Shown here piece after piece: positions 12,220 to 25,599 of a DNA stretch of 64,000 bases; within the stretch, counting starts at the first letter, position 1; each line of letters starts with the position of its first letter. The stretch is from Nipponacmea schrenckii (lineage: Eukaryota > Mollusca > Gastropoda > Lottiidae). Location of the stretch: the NCBI GenBank assembly GCA_030562195.1, contig JAUJPP010000005.1, forward strand, positions 31,111,106-31,175,105, in the 5' to 3' direction. The notes under the pieces were generated by a model. It was not told the origin of the DNA and made no database searches. It saw nothing but the letters and a program-made list of their open reading frames with translations. Both the position numbers and the translations under genes were made by a program.

Positions 12220-15100
12220 TTAATAAATATTGTTTAAATCATCTAAAAGTTGGTTTTCTAAGGGAGAAATTTTTCGTTTATCGAGATTATAAACTACATA
12301 TGAGTTTAATTTTTAAGTAAATCCACTGACTATAACAAAGGGTTGGTTTCTATTTATTAAACCCCAAAATATGCATGGTTTTAAATCATCGGTTTGATTT
12401 TATTGTACTATCGTTCTTTTGTTCATTGCCTTTTGTTTGAGAAGATGGTGTTCGGCATGCTAGTAAAATTGGTGTACTTTCCATATCAAAGCTTATGTTA
12501 GTGAGTGAAAACAGCACTCAATTAGATTTTATCGACGCTTTTCGATCTTTTCATAGCTTTCATTTACACACAACCACCCGTAAAATGGCATTCTAGTTTT
12601 AAATCAACATTATCAAAATCCCTCGTTGAGCTATTGATGCCTAACACTCGATCAACAGGTACTTAGGTTCATGAAATGCAATAATAAATCAAACGTCTGG
12701 ATAATAAGTCTTTCCGTTTATTACAAATGGCTGCCGGTTTCGTACAAAGATGGAATTGATACATCCCTAGGTAAACAACTGACTACAAGCGGACCGAAAT
12801 GACTCTACATTTAACGACTCTCTCGGGAATTTCTTTTCGTTTTTGATCAATTTCGACCAAAATGAAAAATGCATCAGTTATATTTCCTGTGTATTTTCCA
12901 CGTGACGCGTGTGCCTGACATTAATTGTATAGGCACTCTTTGATGTGGCGGAGAGATTAAGAAGATAACAAAGAGAGTGATTTGACATTGATTCTAAAAT
13001 GGACAATTGTAGAGGATAATTGTATATTGATTCGTGTAGATAATAAAGTGGTTGATACACCACTTAATGATTGGGTTTTAAAGTAGACTACACTTGCAAT
13101 ATGGTACTTTGAATTTCAGATAAAATATCTGCAGCAATAGCCTCGATGATTGGTGAAAATTCGGACAACTGTCATTACCATTTATTGATGTTATTCCATC
13201 TTCACACCAAATGTCAAATGGGGTGTAATCCATGATATGTTGGGGATTCTTCGCCAACAATAATTGGTCATGCGCACTACTTTCACTTAGCCTCCGTTTC
13301 TATTAACAATGAAATAATAACAGTAAAAGAGACATTAACAAACTACTCTATCGACTCAATAAACGTTTCTCTTTTTCTAATGAATATTATGTTTATTTAG
13401 AATTAATGAACAATTTGAAAAGTGATTTGGATCAACGAGTTTTGTTTGATGTATTCTGGGTGATGGTTCCGTACATATCAACATTTTAATCATCAATTGT
13501 AATTGTTCGTTTTTTGTATAATTGATTGCTGACTTTGACTTAATTGGAATTTTTTGATGGATGACGATTTCCGCCATTTCGTTTGATATGATGACTGTCT
13601 TCTCATATTTAAAGATGCCATAGTATCGATTTGATCTTTTGAAAGATCGATTTAGTTGACAATGATCTGTGATGATTGATTTTTGATCATTTTTCAATCC
13701 ATGACCATAAGGTATAGTAATTTCTAATATGAACAAAACATTAGATTCGTTTCTCCTTAGGATGTGAATGATTCTACTAGCTATTTCTTCTTATGACTAT
13801 TTGAACCAGTCACGCATGAAATATTGCCGCTAAATCCTGCATCAAACGAAGTAAACACACAAAAATATGTGGACGGGCAATTCGCACAGTCCAATAACCA
13901 TTCTGCACCTTTTTCTTTCAAATGAACTCATTTAGGTCAGACACCCTTGAACAAAATATTTGCAATATTGTTTTAGGAAAACTCTCTTTGTTACATGTGG
14001 AAGTAAGAATCAAAAACTTCAGGCGGTTTTTGCTGAAACAATCGCTCTTGAAGTAGACGTGTGTGTTGTGTTCAATAGAAATGGGATTTAATAAAATGTA
14101 TAAAGACTGGAAGGGAGTGGAAAACTCTTTGAGACTTGCCTAGTTAATGAGGAAAAAATACTAAAAAAATGAAAGGTTTTTCTCTTTAAAATGGGATGTA
14201 AAAAGTTAACTAGTCTGTAGGGCATGAAAGGGTAAAATATTAAAATGTTCCTTTCAATACCCTTAACTTAAAGTGATACATTCTCGTAAATTCCTACACT
14301 CTATACTAATCATGTCAACTTTATTTCCGACTACAGACTATTACCCACAGTTGTGTGTTACCATTCGTTACTGTTGTGTCATTCACTTGTCAATGCTGAT
14401 ATAGTAAACTGTAATCAGTACGATACTAGAATTACATATTCACCAGTCCATAATAAGCATTGACAAGCATTTTTTTAAATAACAAGATCCCTTGACAGAA
14501 AAAGTATAAAGGTATAAAAATAATAATTGAAACGCCTATAAACTTTCTCTATTGTTATCCTAGAACTAATTAACAGTAACTGTTAAAAGATGCGTGAAAG
14601 AATCTAGTTAGTTCTTTACAAATGATCTTTAAATATTTATTAACAGCGTCTCTACTTTATCAATTTAAACAATGACTGACGATTTGGACTCACAAAACAT
14701 AACAGAGCCGATTTTTAATCAAAAAGAAAATTATTAATAACAAATCTTTAGTTACTTTTAGATTTCATTAATTTAATTTATAAAATTCTGTTTAACATTT
14801 AAAAACTAGTTCTGTAGTTAAATATAATATTCAAAAACTGTTTCTTCAACAAAAAGACATTTTATCATGATCGATTGCTTTTCTACCACGTTGTGATTTT
14901 GAATAAAAATATAACAATAAATGAAAATCTTACATAAACACAATGAGATTTATATAAATGTTTAATATCATAAATATGAAGAGCGTGGCTGGTAGATGAT
15001 AGAAGATATGTTTTCTTATTATTACACGCCAGTGAATCTGATTACTGAATTCTGTCGCTGTGCCACAAAGACCCACTTACTCTCGTGATGACAAAATCGT
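12220..15100. other. Non-coding AT-rich DNA
   Basis: No exon, RNA gene or strong repeat was recognised. The open frames at 12878-13063, 13078-13260 and 13377-13736 (minus) have no recognisable domains. Confidence 0.3.
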
Positions 15101-15106
15101 ACTTTG

Positions 15107-15129
15107 CCCCCCACCCCCCTTCCACCCCC
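15107..15129 (-). other. G-quadruplex-capable tract on the minus strand
   Basis: The plus strand has C runs at 15107-15112, 15114-15119 and 15125-15129 with a CC between, in otherwise AT-rich DNA. The minus strand therefore has G5, G6 and G6 runs separated by short loops, enough for an intramolecular quadruplex. About 40 bp downstream is TATATAAG (15171-15178), which could be a core promoter word. No transcript can be proposed from the sequence. Confidence 0.4.
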
Positions 15130-15179
15130 TGCCTACGAGGTTTAAAAGCGTCAAGACAGTGGTAAATGGTATATATAAG

Positions 15180-17779
15180 CAACTAAGAAGAAGTAGAAGA
15201 ACGAACTAGAGAGGTAGAACTACAGATGAAGAAAACAGCATCAAGACAGAAGAAACTATATATATCCTTACTCAAACCTCTGGTGATCAATATTGTGGGT
15301 GGTGGAACATCACAAAAGATAATCGTAGACACTCACAATACTAATCTATGAAAGTCACCTTCATTATCCCACAGGCTAGATGCCTTATACAGATCGAAAG
15401 GAAGGTATAAAACATTTAATAGTGTTTCATGACGATTCTCCATTCAGTAGTTTGAGACAGTGCATCCCCAGAAGTTACCCGTGAATTGTGTCAAATACCA
15501 AATCTGTAATGTACGTTGTTGAAAGGATCAAAGTGGTTTATTAACAATTTCAAATGGTAAAGACTGAAAAGTATATATATGTATAATAAATGAACGATCA
15601 GAAAAAATCTGAATAGAATTCCTGACAATGCCAAAATGGTTTAAGAAAGATTGGGAACAATTCATGATTGGTTTAAAATGAGGGGAAAACAATGTGCAAA
15701 GGCTGTGAATACACTAAATTGACAAGTGAAATGTTATTTTTGACAAGTTTGCGTGATCAAGTGATGTTTATAAGACCAGTATTGGTTGTCTAATTTGCCT
15801 GACAATAAGTCGGTCTACAAACTGGAATGGTGGGTGATATTGTGATATCAGTGTAATAAATGATTGTTTAAATTTCTAGATAATTCGACAGACTTTCCCT
15901 TGAGATTCGAACCTAGAACACTCTGTCACCTGAAGCAATTATTACCTTTCATGTAACTAATAATATGACAGAGTCCTGAGTGTGAGTTATTTTTTGTAAG
16001 GTTCTCGATTAGAAGTTAACGCAGGTCACGCTCATTACTAAAGGTGTTATTTCCTCATGCGACAGAGGCAAATCCGAAGTACATGTATGAATTAAAAAAT
16101 ATTACTTTTGTATGCTTTATCTGTTTATATGTATAATACAACATTCTGAATGGTATTCTATTCTGATCTGTGAATTCGGTTTTGACAGCATGTCCTACTC
16201 GGTTCTATTCTGTAGTACTATGTTCCGTTAGTCTGCTTGCAATTGATTCTGTCCTGTTATTTTCTTGTCTGTTGTCTGACCTTCTTATTCCAGGTATAAA
16301 TTACAAGGGTTCGCTCCTTTAAATTAATCCTATCGACTCGACAAAGAGTTGTGTGTTATTATACTTCTATTAAATAATAATTAATAATTTAAACAATAAG
16401 ATATTGTAGTTAATTATAAAATGAAGGTAGAAAACAAGGTTGTCCAATCTGTTACCTGATCATTAACATAGCTGTTGATTGACAGATTGCATTCATTTCT
16501 TATTTTCGTGAAATAAAAAAATTCTAAAGAGAAGTCAGTGAAATAAAGAATCTTTTTATCATTGAAAATTAAAGTATCAAGATTTTTTTGATGTTTCATT
16601 TTCTAATTTGATTAATCAGTCGTTTCACAATTTAAGATAACCAGTAAATTAAAACTGAGGCAAATTCAGAACTTTTTAGAATTTCCATACTTCAATTTTG
16701 AGTGTGTTCCATGTCATTTTATTCAACTTTGAATTCAATAGGTCCATAACTGTCGAAATAATTCAGCTGGTGTAATGCAAAAATGTTACGAGACTGTTAA
16801 CTTTTGTAATCTAAAAGTATCAATTCATAAAACTTTTCCTGGCTAGTAAACTACTACTAAAGCTAGTCATTTTGGTACAAACAACTTGTACAGCAAACAC
16901 CTGTTATTTAGATTAATATTATACAAGTACATGATTATATATAATATTTGATAAATACAGAATAATACAATTATTAAATACTTCACTTCAATATCATCTA
17001 TAATACACCCTTACTTCAGGTTATTTTTAACCTTATGGGAATAAGTTTCAAGTGATACGATCAACAATGGTTACTCATGACTTTTTTACACTCCAAAAAT
17101 GTTCGATATTTGTTAAATGTTGCAAATACATAGTTTTATTATAATTAAATAATCCATAAAGTGCGATGCAAATAATATTATTTGATGTAATGTGGAATTT
17201 TTCAATGTTTAACGGGGATAGGTTATTCTCGTGCATGGCCGCAATGACGATTTCATTTCATACATTTCTTTATTGCCTTGATTTTAGAAGGTATTATCAC
17301 TTTAGCTGTGGCACAATATTAGCTAGTTAAGGGCGGGTTGAATTTTTCAATCTGTTTGACACTATTAAAAGCAATTCAAGTAAATTCTAAATATTTTCTA
17401 CAATAAATGAAGCAGTTAGTCATTTAATAAAAGGTGTATTTTGTAACCAAATAATTCCATTGTGTCGACAAACAGTAGGCATTTCTTTACGTATAGAAAT
17501 ATAAACTAGAAAATATTCAAACGCTGCCGTGCAGGTTGGTTTTAAAGCTGGATTAGCCAAATATGAAAATAGATTCTTCTTCACGCACGAGAGTATCGTT
17601 TGTACTCAAATCTTCTTATACATTTCTGATACATGGGTGAAACAGTGAAAATGTTTAAAAGCATTATTATTAGGTAAAATATTTTATATATGTAAGATAT
17701 TTTAACATATCAGAAGATCCTGATGTACTCCACCATCTAAGTTTTAAAAAAACGTACTCTTTCTTTGCTTAATGGACTT
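15180..17779. other. Non-coding AT-rich DNA
   Basis: I see no gene or structured repeat in this stretch. The open frame at 16414-16599 (minus) shows no recognisable domain. Confidence 0.3.
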
Positions 17780-17799
17780 AATTTAGTAATCATATTCAT

Positions 17800-17990
17800 T
17801 GCTTCAGTATAATAAATATGAATTTATTTTATCATCTGAGTATTACTATTATAAATATGATATTAATTCAACATCTGATAGTATTGCTCAAATAAATATG
17901 AAATCATTTCATCATATATGATAATATAACTATAGTAAATATGAATTATTTCATCATCTGATCGTATTACTACAGGATAATATATATGAA
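17800..17990 (+). repeat. About 41-bp minisatellite, four diverged units
   Basis: AAATATGAA/T followed by TCATCTGA and (A/G)TATTACT recurs with starts at 17814, 17853, 17894 and 17937, spacings 39, 41 and 43 bp. The units are AT-rich and diverged from one another. Confidence 0.6.
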
Positions 17991-20900
17991 GGTATTGTAT
18001 TGACGTATTTAATACCAGAGAAGTGCAACTTTATAATAATGTTGTTTATTAATACGGTTGATTAAAAAAAATAAAACTGTGTCACTTGTACGTCCTTATA
18101 CACCAGTAATCAGGATTTTATTCAAAATAAGTATTTTAGAAGCTTTGATGATTTGACATACCATGCTTGCGTAACTCTTTCTGTTGACGCTGCATGAATG
18201 TGTGAAATTGTGTGCGTTAATAATTGTTTCTGTAGAGTGCATCTTTTTAATATGGATTCTCTCTTTAAAGTATATAAATATTTTTATAAGAAACGGTGAT
18301 GACGAGATTCTGCGCACCTTTTCACTTTATTTTCATTATACATTAAGCAAACACGAAATTTGAATATTAAAATCTTTAAAAAGAATGGTATATAATAGTG
18401 CAATATTGTAACCTGTCTATGCTTATAGGGTATAAAATATGTGTCTAACATTTTTCTCAAATGATGTCTTGTAGTTTCCAGCATGATTTGTGTTGTTATA
18501 GGTAAATAATTCGTTCCATTTTGTATTTAACTGGTGCTCTAACAACCTGTCGGTCCCACGATTATTATGACACCAATTTCAAAAGTCGTCAATTTCTGAC
18601 GTCATGGTCAATGGACCAATGATAACTAACTTCATTAGAAGATAGTGGGATGTGATTGACAGTTAACTAGATTCGATTTGGCTCGAGGCGGGATTACAGC
18701 CTCACAAGATGTTTGTAAATAAACAGATTTATTAGGTGTGGTAATCTCGACTTAAAACATATTGTTTCACGATCAGTAAGTCGTAATCTGTCTTTAATGA
18801 CTAGAGATGAACAATTCACGAAAACAGTATGAAGAGATGCAAGTCACAGTAATCTTTTCATGCAAACACTAAAATAGTTCTCACGGTCTCCATCATGGCA
18901 TATTATTTCAAAGTAATATAGGCCTACAGTTAAGTATAATGCGTAAGGCATCACGTGTTTCCAGGAAAATAAATTGAATTACAGAACCAAATACAGTCAA
19001 GCCAAGAAAGTTTCAAAGTGGATTTTTCTTGTTACATTGTGTAATAGGCACTAAAAATGATACATTAATTGTATAATAGTCAAATGAACGACGTTACCCC
19101 CTGTGAACAATAATTATATTTTAAAAAGGACACATAAGAAAGGACGTCACAGATCCAGATGCAAAGAAAACCTGAAACAAAGTGTACACGCAAACGTACA
19201 TATATATTTTAGGTACATATATAAATGTAAATAGAATAAGGTCTATATCAACTTTGAATGGAGAATTAATATGATGACGATCTTATTTTCTTTTTCCATC
19301 TAAATTGACATCCTTTAAATGTTAACAGTAAAGAACGGATAAGTATTAATTCCACAACATTCATTTGATACGTCATTTTCAGGAAACATCGGAATAAGAT
19401 GCTGTCAATTTGTATCACTTATTTTTATAGTTAAATGGTTTAACATATCAAATATGTCACAAAGTTTAAGTGACAGAATTAATCCAGGATTTAACAATAG
19501 TTAGAGAGAGGTCTATGTCACTTATTTAAGTGATCAGTTAATCTTTCTGAACTGTTACTTATATTGCTTTTTCAAATTATGAATATACAGAAGCCTTTTT
19601 TAATGATATTTTTACGTAATCTAGAATAACGGTCTATTATGTGAAATATGAATAACTTAGAATATCTCATTAAATTGTGTTTCATAACATGTAAGCATGA
19701 CTTTCATGATCAAGTCACACAGTACAGTTTGTGAAGGATATTATTCTGGAATAACGTAGTGTATGTAGTAGACAATTACATATTACACAAATTGTAAAAT
19801 GTGTTTTTTTGATTTTTTTTTCATTCGCCAAATGTTTTTAAACAGTATAATTTGAGAATAATATGAACTGCACTTGTTTCTTCTTGTTGAAAAAAACCTG
19901 GGTTTGATATTAAAAGCTTGTATTAAATTATTGCGATTTGGAATAAAAAACAAGCGTTCCAAGGTAAAATATAAGGCTGGAAATTCCCGCGACAGTTCAC
20001 ATATTTGATTTATTAGTTATCTTTGTATAATACTCATCATCATCACTGATGATCAATTAAACATTGTCAGATTACATGCTGTTTAATAACACCGCTTTTC
20101 AATTTTAACGCCGCTTTATCATTGTTACTTGGGTCAATGTATCCAAATCGAATTAGAACTGTAACCAAAGGAAAATCAAAACATAAAATGTCATGAAGGG
20201 GTCGATTACATCAAAAACTCTGCATATAGTAGACATTTTTCTTTTTAGAATCACCAAAACAGAAACTAGCCAAAACAACTTATCATTCTTCGTTTTTTTT
20301 GTTCAGTCCATGCTAGACCTATCACATATAAGGGAAATCGCATGTTTCACCTTTCGAGATTAACTGAATACATTGTAGTTTGTTTCTGTAGTATTAAAAC
20401 TATGTTAATAACATTTAAGATAATATTAAATTGGTTGACATGCCATATTTACACATCCGAACACCTAGTTTCATTTAATGGTTTTGTTCGCCCGTTCTTT
20501 TAAATAGAAAACGTCCTTTTCAAATGATTTCTGCTTTATCTATTAATGTTATATTGGTCAAAGTGTATTAAATTAAGAGACTAGAATGGTTATTAAGAGT
20601 ACAGAGAAAGGTTAAATACAGGTTGATTGACAGTTGGTGATTAACAGGTGTAGGATACAGGTGATTTGAAACAATAATATTTATTTATAGTCCTGCCTTT
20701 GTTTTAATTTGATAAAGCGAAATAAGGACCTCCAATATGAATAGGTGAATGGTGCCACATAAACCACATAATTATCATTAATCTATGTTTTATCAATCTG
20801 ACTTCAAAATTTTAAAATTTACGAACTTGTGACGTCACGAAACCCAACAAAGTTTCTAGTAACGTATTTCTGAAGAAAAAGGATATTGAGCATGAATCAG

Positions 20901-22410
20901 AAGAAAAAACCTCATGTCATAACGATACTCATTCGCCTGAATAATGGCAGCATGCGTTCATTTAGGGATATAATACAGAACCGTGTGGCCAAATACTCAA
21001 ATGAAAACCCAAATGAACAGCATTTTATTGGGATTATGATTTATTGATGAAACGTGAAGAATATTCATAAAAAAAATCAAATAGATTTGTCCCTGGACCA
21101 GATGGTTAGCCAACTACAGCATATGTTCTGTAGTATTCATATTCATAACCCTATTGTCTAGCTCTAGAATTAATTCACAACACCAGACATACTCTAAGAA
21201 ATATTAAACAAATATTCTAGAATGAAAGAAAAAAGAACTTTTATTCTGACCAAATCGATAATTATCTTATAAAATTCAATTTGAATTACTCTATTAATAG
21301 TTTAAAATATTATCACCCATTTTTGATTGTCGTAAATGTCAAAAACTTAACAAAAAAAAAATCACTTCAATTGATTGATAGTGCCTGTTTTTCTTTGATC
21401 TATTCTGGTCAGTTTGAATGCAAAAATAACCCCAAAGGTACAACACAGTCAAAAGTAATCGGTAGGTCACATTCGGTACAAAATGGATGGAAAAAATAAA
21501 ATCTAGTTAAAATATTATTCTTCGGTGTATTTATCTGAAATAAAAGACCTATAAGAATCAGGACACTATGCCATTCGAAACTTGAAATGATGTTAAAAAA
21601 ATTAATTTATGTTCAGACGTAGATTAAAAGTTTCAAACCTATAACAGTCAAGCCCCTCTACCCTTCATTGTACCACATTCACGTAATAGAAAATAATCCA
21701 AAATACTTTGATGATTTTTTTTAATAAATAGATTTAACATCGAGTAATAACAAATTTACAAACATTTCAAGACAACAAAGATTAACATTTTAAATTAAAT
21801 AATATTCTAAGTATTTACAATGGCACCAATATCTTCCACTATTCATATAACAAAATTATTCTAAATGATCTGTTTCATTTTAATTTTCTATAAAAACTTT
21901 CAATAATTCCATAAATCTTACAATTCTAAGCATTCAAAAAACCTGAAATATTTACAAAGTATCCAACGAAAATAACATTTTAGAATTCGAAGAATATATT
22001 TCAAATTCATCGAACGTTTATATAAAGGACTAGTTTGTTAATTTATAATATTTCGATAGTTTTCGACAATAAATAAGTTCAAAATCTCAGAGAAAATTAA
22101 ATAAATTGAATAGATAGATGGTTGAATCAAGTTGATTTAGGATTAGGAAGATCAATAAGATTATCAATTTCGTAACTAACCAAATATAACAACATCATTA
22201 AAAATCCATATAATATCTCAACTTCCCCACAGATTTTCAAATAATTTTGCAAATTTTGTTTAAATAATCAATGTCGTTCGCGACATTATTTTAATTTGAA
22301 AACAAAACATAGCTGAATTCATTTTTTTAAATTTCTACTAATTAATTATCAATGGACAAATAATTATTTTAGAAAATTTTATACAAATCTTTAAATAAAA
22401 ATTGAATTGT
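17991..22410. other. Non-coding DNA downstream of Fezf
   Basis: No exon was recognised. The 3' part (about 21.7-22.4 kb) is expected to include the Fezf 3'UTR, being immediately downstream of its stop codon on the minus strand. A possible ATTAAA-type poly(A) word lies near 21720 on the minus strand. The stretch at about 18540-18700 is less AT-rich and has TGACGTCA-like words. The open frame at 21281-21499 is unsupported. Confidence 0.35.
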
Positions 22411-23898
22411 CTAAATTACAGAAGAGATTTTATGCAATAATGAAGCAGCATTCGCACCAAACATGTAAGGGTTGAATAAATTTCTCTGACATCCTATAGC
22501 TGAATGGGACAATAGTGTGGGTCGGGCGAGGAATGCTGAGTGTGGACTGAGGGTCGGGTTGGTGTATAAACTGTTAGGAGAGGGCATATTTGATTGTGAT
22601 GATGGGGGGGAGGACGAGCTCTGACTACTAGGACTAGGTAACTGAGTTCCTTCATGTAATTTTCTAATGTGTTTCTTTAAATCAAAATTTCTACAAAAGC
22701 CCTTGCCACATATTACGCACGTAAAAGGTTTCTTATCATTATGCGTGTGCATATGAAAGGTTAGATTGTATATCTGATGGAATGCTTTGTTGCAAATTGT
22801 ACATTTATATTGTTTCTCTATGCTGTGAGTTAGTTTATGGTTTTTGTAATTACCTTTTTGATGGAAACCTTTACCACAATATTCACAAGTAAAAGGTTTG
22901 TAGCCGTTGTGAATACGCATGTGAGTATTGAGAGTAGAGCTTCGATTAAAAGCCTTACCACAAGTTGCACATTTATGTGGTTTCTCCTGTGTGTGGATTA
23001 TTTTATGTCGACAGAGGGTACTTGCTTGTCGAAATCCTTTACCACATATTTTACAGACAAATGGACGTGCGCCTGTATGTACAGGCATATGTCGAGTCAG
23101 GTTATAGTGTGCATTGAAAACTTTACCACATTCTTGACAAGTAAATGTTTTCTGAGATTTGTTAATCACTTTTTTACTCTTAAGTATATCATCCTCGTTT
23201 AGGGAACAGTTTTTATCTGAACTACTTGAACTATCAAGTGATGTGTTTAACTTCGTTTCGTAAGTTTTTTCCACCACATTGTCATCATCTTTCCTCTCAG
23301 AGATAGTCGACGACTCAATTATTTTTTCTGTATTATTTGCCACTCTGTCTGTTCGGGATGAATGTTCCTGTTGGAAACTAGCCGCTACTCTTTGTTGGGT
23401 TATTAATTGTTGCATATTGGAATATTTTAAAAGTTCTAAATTTGAGTAGAGTCGCTCTTTAGTCGCAGTCAATCCAGTCTGATGTAACATTGAGTAATTT
23501 CGTAACAACTGAGCATGATACTCATCATAGTTGGATCTTGGTAGAGGAAAGGCTGGATGAAAATATGGATGAAATCTGGAAGAAGTCAAATCCAAGGTTT
23601 CTCTCTGATGGTTAGAAAATAAACTCCGAATCGCAGAATTATGTTCAGTGGAATATAAAGTATTTCCAAAACTAGAACCAGGGAAGGCAGGAACTGTTAT
23701 TGGGCTACGTTTCTCTGGGGAGTGGATGTTGGATCTGGGTGAAAGCTCGGATTCATTGCTGAGAGGAGATTCGGAATTTCTTGGTGAACTTTGAATTTTA
23801 CTTTTTTTGGGACTTGGCTCCATTATTCTGTCAATGGAAAATGCTAATTTTGGTTTGGTCACCACAGGCTGACTTTCTGCTCCAGTTTTATTTTCCAT
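22411..23898 (-). CDS. fezf: Fez family zinc-finger transcription factor
   Basis: This nuclear transcriptional repressor of the Fezf1/2 family patterns anterior neural and neuroendocrine tissue in animals. The 495-residue product has an Eh1-type Groucho-binding motif near the N terminus (LAFSIDRIM, residues 18-26). A Ser/Pro-rich linker follows. There are six consecutive C2H2 fingers, with zinc ligands at C254/C257/H270/H274, C282/C285/H298/H302, C310/C313/H326/H330, C338/C341/H354/H358, C366/C369/H382/H386 and C394/C397/H410/H415. A Ser/Pro-rich tail ends the protein. The Eh1 plus six-finger order is diagnostic of Fezf. The start MENKTG is the first ATG after an in-frame-compatible 48-nt 5'UTR segment that begins at a splice acceptor (23946/23947). 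All coding sequence is in one exon, unlike vertebrate FEZF genes, which have introns in the coding region. Confidence 0.95.
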   Translation of the reverse strand: MENKTGAESQPVVTKPKLAFSIDRIMEPSPKKSKIQSSPRNSESPLSNESELSPRSNIHSPEKRSPITVPAFPGSSFGNTLYSTEHNSAIRSLFSNHQRETLDLTSSRFHPYFHPAFPLPRSNYDEYHAQLLRNYSMLHQTGLTATKERLYSNLELLKYSNMQQLITQQRVAASFQQEHSSRTDRVANNTEKIIESSTISERKDDDNVVEKTYETKLNTSLDSSSSSDKNCSLNEDDILKSKKVINKSQKTFTCQECGKVFNAHYNLTRHMPVHTGARPFVCKICGKGFRQASTLCRHKIIHTQEKPHKCATCGKAFNRSSTLNTHMRIHNGYKPFTCEYCGKGFHQKGNYKNHKLTHSIEKQYKCTICNKAFHQIYNLTFHMHTHNDKKPFTCVICGKGFCRNFDLKKHIRKLHEGTQLPSPSSQSSSSPPSSQSNMPSPNSLYTNPTLSPHSAFLARPTLLSHSAIGCQRNLFNPYMFGANAASLLHKISSVI

Positions 23899-25142
23899 TT
23901 TGAAATTTTTATTTTTTCAGGTATAGGATTATACTTCCACCGATAACTGAAAAAGAAAAAATAAACAAATTTGCTTTAATGAATTTCGATAGAAATTTTT
24001 TCATTTCTGTGAATTATTCTAAATAAATTGCTATAATAAAGGGATTAAGAATAAAATGCCTTGATATCTAAAGCTGCCTTAAACTTGAGCATTGTATTTG
24101 AATAATTATAAATTACTTTTATTATATTCGTCCTGGTCCACCATTCACAATCAACAAATATATTGACATTTCTTAAAATATATTTGAGATTACATTAACA
24201 TCTGAAGCATCATTAAAGTTGCTCATTTGATAATTAAAAATCTGTGTAATTTTATAGTGAAAATCAATAAAATCCTTTCAAATTTCAAAAACCGGAAAAA
24301 TTGAACAATATTTCAAGTAGGTCGAAGTTTACAGATATTTTCAAGTGTTATTTTAAAGAAAATCCATTATTTAAATCGATCAGCGGATATGAAAATGAAC
24401 AGCTAAATAAAGAAACGCGATAATGTATTATAAGAAATAAATACCTATAGGAATGAATGGAAAATTGTTTTTCAAAAAAGAACAATACAAGTGAATAACA
24501 GAGGATTTAAACTTGATTCAGTTATTAGGTTTTAGGGAAATCTTTTAATAAAAATATTTTTTAATTAAGTCTAATAGAAGATAATGTATTTCTTGGAATA
24601 AAAATAATGGTTCCGTTTTCATAACGTCTCATCCAAACTGAACATATCAGAAATCTAAATCTGTCAGAATAGATTCAGGTTATTTACTTTATGTTTATTA
24701 AATAAAAATCTATTAAAATCTTATTTTATAGCAATCTTATGTAGCGCTTGTTAACAAAGGATTCGTTTTAAGCATATTACACTGAAAAAAAATATTTAAA
24801 AAGAATTCACTTAAAAGAATTTCCAGAAAGCGAACCAGCTTCAAAAAATAAAACATTTGTGCCATGAGAACAATGATGCTGCATCAAAACCTGATTTTCT
24901 ATGAACTGGTTTTCAAAAGTTCTCTTGAAAAAGTATTCATATTGATTTAAAATTTGCATTATATTTTAATAAATATATTTATTCATTAAAACTCATGAAT
25001 TCGATAGCCCGTCACTGAAGATAACTATGAAGTTGTTTTGATATATATAATACGCTCTCATTTTAAGATGTGTAAAAACAGTGACATAAAATCTCAGCAT
25101 TATGGTTAAATCGACAAAAAAAAAATTATAAAATTGCTTACC
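23899..25142 (-). other. fezf: Inferred Fezf 5'UTR intron with flanking UTR
   Basis: On the minus strand a pyrimidine-rich acceptor (TTTTTTCTTTTTCAG) ends just before 23946, 48 nt upstream of the ATG. The nearest convincing donor is ATAG|GTAAGC, with the exon ending at 25142 and the intron at 23947-25141, about 1.2 kb. This would give a short non-coding first exon. Both signals are read from sequence only. Confidence 0.5.
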
Positions 25143-25341
25143 TATGTTCTCACTCTCTCATATCCAATTTAAACCAGCTTATAATATCCAAATTATCACA
25201 AAGTAATGCAGGTAATATTGACTATTGTAAACAAAAAGGTATCGAGTGGAAAGAATGCTTGTGTCAAATCAAGAAAAGGTACCAACTAGTACGCTTCACG
25301 ATGACATTAAAAATAATGTTGTAAGTTGGCGATTCCAGTGA

Positions 25342-25525
25342 TTTATATTCTCTCAGTCATCATTTCAATCAAATATTCAAAACAATAACCAACATATTAA
25401 TCAAACTCGGCTTTTCAATACTTCCAAAGTCTTCCATTTTTACGGGTGTTGAAAAGCTCACAGAGATCACAAGTTGACCAATCGCAAGCCGGCTAACCTA
25501 GCAGTCCCTTCACTAATAGACCAAT
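25342..25525 (-). promoter_or_regulatory. Candidate Fezf core promoter
   Basis: Upstream of the inferred 5'UTR donor, the minus strand has TATAAA (25342-25347). Two CCAAT words lie further upstream (25478-25482 and 25521-25525, both on the plus strand, so ATTGG relative to the gene). The local sequence is less AT-rich than its surroundings. TATA-to-donor spacing would give a first exon of roughly 170 nt. It is inference from motif spacing. Confidence 0.4.
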
Positions 25526-25599
25526 CAACGACAGGCGTTCATTACCGTCGACTTTTCATATTCTTATTGTGTAAAGATTTAATGGGAGTGTTCTCCGCC

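Noticed and set aside
13377..13736. 119-residue minus-strand open frame
   Set aside because: No recognisable domain, AT-driven composition and no splice or promoter context.
22837..23202. 121-residue plus-strand open frame over Fezf
   Set aside because: Antisense shadow of the zinc-finger region; the residues mirror the repeated finger codons.
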